NCBI GenBank assembly: GCA_900321515.1
Contig: ONWI01000070.1
Coordinates: forward strand, 1-6,636
Reading direction: 5' to 3'
Length of the DNA: 6,636 nt
Source: an uncultured Eubacteriales bacterium
Lineage (GTDB): Bacteria > Bacillota > Clostridia > Oscillospirales > Acutalibacteraceae
The translations under genes and the position numbers were made by a program. How positions within the stretch are numbered: position 1 is the first letter of the stretch; every line of letters starts with the position of its first letter. The notes beneath the pieces are model-generated. The model saw only the letters and a program-made list of their open reading frames with translations, did no database searches and had not been told where the DNA came from. Positions 6,553-6,636 of the stretch are shown in pieces.

Positions 6553-6636
6553 CAGAAAGGACCGTATGTCTATGTACAACGGGCTGGAAGTGCGCGTGCC
6601 CTTCTGCGATTACAGAATTGCGGAATATCTCTACAG
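6551..6636 (+). pseudogene. asnB: Asparagine synthetase (glutamine-hydrolysing) fragment, 5'-truncated and cut by the window end
   Basis: From 6551 the frame reads DRKDRMSMYNGLEVRVPFCD followed by YRIAEYLY at the window edge. The RKDRMSM-x-x-GLEVRVPFCD string is a highly conserved part of the synthetase (ATP-using, C-terminal) domain of AsnB, which makes asparagine from aspartate and glutamine. In an intact enzyme several hundred residues, including the N-terminal glutaminase domain with its catalytic Cys, come before this point. Here the upstream sequence is a terminator and unrelated DNA, so the gene has lost its 5' part. The homology begins somewhere near 6545-6555; a frame change a few bases earlier is possible. 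The ATG at 6566 is an internal Met. Whether the 3' part is intact lies beyond the window. Confidence 0.85.

Noticed and set aside
6247..6636. A lasso-peptide cluster: YxxP peptide followed by an asparagine-synthetase homologue (the cyclase family)
   Set aside because: The asnB fragment has the standard RKDRMSM/GLEVRVPFCD sequence of metabolic AsnB, is separated by a terminator and is truncated. No RRE or protease gene is seen, and the peptide lacks a plausible ring-and-tail core after a Thr-x-Gly site.

Overview
The window looks like accessory chromosome of a Firmicute of the class Clostridia, probably a gut-type Oscillospirales or Christensenellales relative. This rests on protein style: a large serine recombinase of the clostridial conjugative-transposon kind, a clostridial-looking MutY, a GGDEF/EAL-type protein, and a surface protein built from InlB-type (Listeria-Bacteroides) repeats and glycine-rich beta-helix repeats. 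Base composition appears mid-range by eye. No tRNA, rRNA, CRISPR array or insertion sequence was seen.

Layout. (1) 3-1289 (+) is the C-terminal four fifths of a large serine recombinase whose start lies left of the window. (2) 1286-2335 (-) is an intact mutY, convergent with the recombinase; the two genes share a TTAA so that both stop codons overlap. (3) 2336-2697 holds no recognised gene. It contains a good sigma-A-type promoter and a potentially structured leader for mutY, an unrecognised open frame on the minus strand, and a perfect 15-bp inverted-repeat terminator. (4) 2698-3325 (-) carries two gene remnants: a short tail resembling the C-terminus of an AAA-ATPase-like/PD-(D/E)XK nuclease-family protein, and an EAL domain cut off before its N-terminal third. 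(5) About 3327-6214 (+) is a large repeat-containing surface protein that has lost its 5' end and needs four one-base frame changes to be read through. (6) 6247-6351 (+) is a 34-residue peptide gene with a strong ribosome binding site, followed by a terminator. (7) 6551 to the right edge (+) is a fragment of asparagine synthetase (asnB) that begins in mid-domain.

Interpretation. Only mutY and the small peptide gene look complete, and the recombinase is open as far as it is seen. The rest is a mosaic of truncated genes. At about 3325 the EAL gene and the surface-protein gene meet head to head and both lack their 5' parts. This is the signature of an inversion or deletion breakpoint, or of a chimeric assembly join. 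The convergent recombinase/mutY boundary may mark the end of an integrated element. I see no coherent new multi-gene system. The most useful leads are the breakpoint, the pattern of frameshifts (one of them next to an SD-like stretch and a stop codon), the possible attachment site at the mutY 3' end, and the small YxxP-type peptide.
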